From an uncultured Oscillospiraceae bacterium (GTDB lineage: Bacteria; Bacillota; Clostridia; Oscillospirales; Oscillospiraceae): 5,584 nucleotides of DNA. The translations under genes were made by a program, and so were the position numbers. Where the stretch lies: positions 1-5,584 of the forward strand of contig CARXAY010000092.1 of NCBI GenBank assembly GCA_949093475.1, written 5' to 3'. The notes under the pieces are model-generated. The model made no database searches and was not told the DNA's origin. It saw only the letters and a list, made by a program, of their open reading frames with translations. Positions 5,554 to 5,584 of the stretch are shown here, one piece after another; position 1 is the first letter of the stretch, and every line of letters starts with the position of its first letter.

Positions 5554-5582
5554 TTGACAGGTGGCGGGGAAGGGAGTATAAT
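5554..5582 (+). promoter_or_regulatory. Perfect-consensus sigma-A promoter reading out of the window
   Basis: TTGACA (5554-5559), a 17-nt spacer and TATAAT (5577-5582) form an exact sigma-A consensus promoter, pointing rightwards. The start site and the gene it serves lie beyond the window edge. No ATCAA/TTGAT operator is visible up to the edge. Confidence 0.88.
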
Positions 5583-5584
5583 AT

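Overview
The window reads as a chromosomal segment of an anaerobic, spore-forming member of the Firmicutes, most like gut Clostridia of the Oscillospiraceae/Flavonifractor type. This rests on three things: a sporulation-type PdaB polysaccharide deacetylase, strong GGAGG-type ribosome binding sites with sigma-A promoters, and an arsR/permease/thioredoxin cluster of a kind recalled from gut Clostridia. The species cannot be fixed from the sequence alone. All genes run on the + strand.

Left block (1-3319): a GC-rich surface-anchored 5'-nucleotidase-type metallophosphatase (5' end outside the window) is followed after 4 nt by a strikingly AT-rich HD-domain hydrolase gene, then by a GC-rich PdaB-family deacetylase gene and a strong intrinsic terminator. 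A 15-bp hairpin upstream of the deacetylase buries its ribosome binding site. A sporulation sigma-E-like promoter seems to start transcription inside that hairpin's loop, so the gene may be silent on read-through mRNA and translatable only from its own transcript.

Right block (3413-5445): a compact metalloid-resistance operon. A near-consensus sigma-A promoter overlaps an ATCAA-N6-TTGAT operator and drives arsR (repressor with a CxC site). Next come a 14-bp perfect hairpin, a second copy of the operator, an ArsP-type organoarsenical/metalloid permease, a 55-residue protein with eight cysteines, and a thioredoxin-fold CxxC protein with an extra N-terminal cysteine cluster. The likely logic is sensing by ArsR, export by the permease, and thiol/redox chemistry or metalloid binding by the two cysteine-rich small proteins. 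That functional link is inferred from gene order and motifs.

Right edge (5446-5584): a palindromic, REP-like structured repeat follows the operon, and then a perfect-consensus sigma-A promoter (TTGACA-N17-TATAAT) reads out of the window towards an unseen gene.
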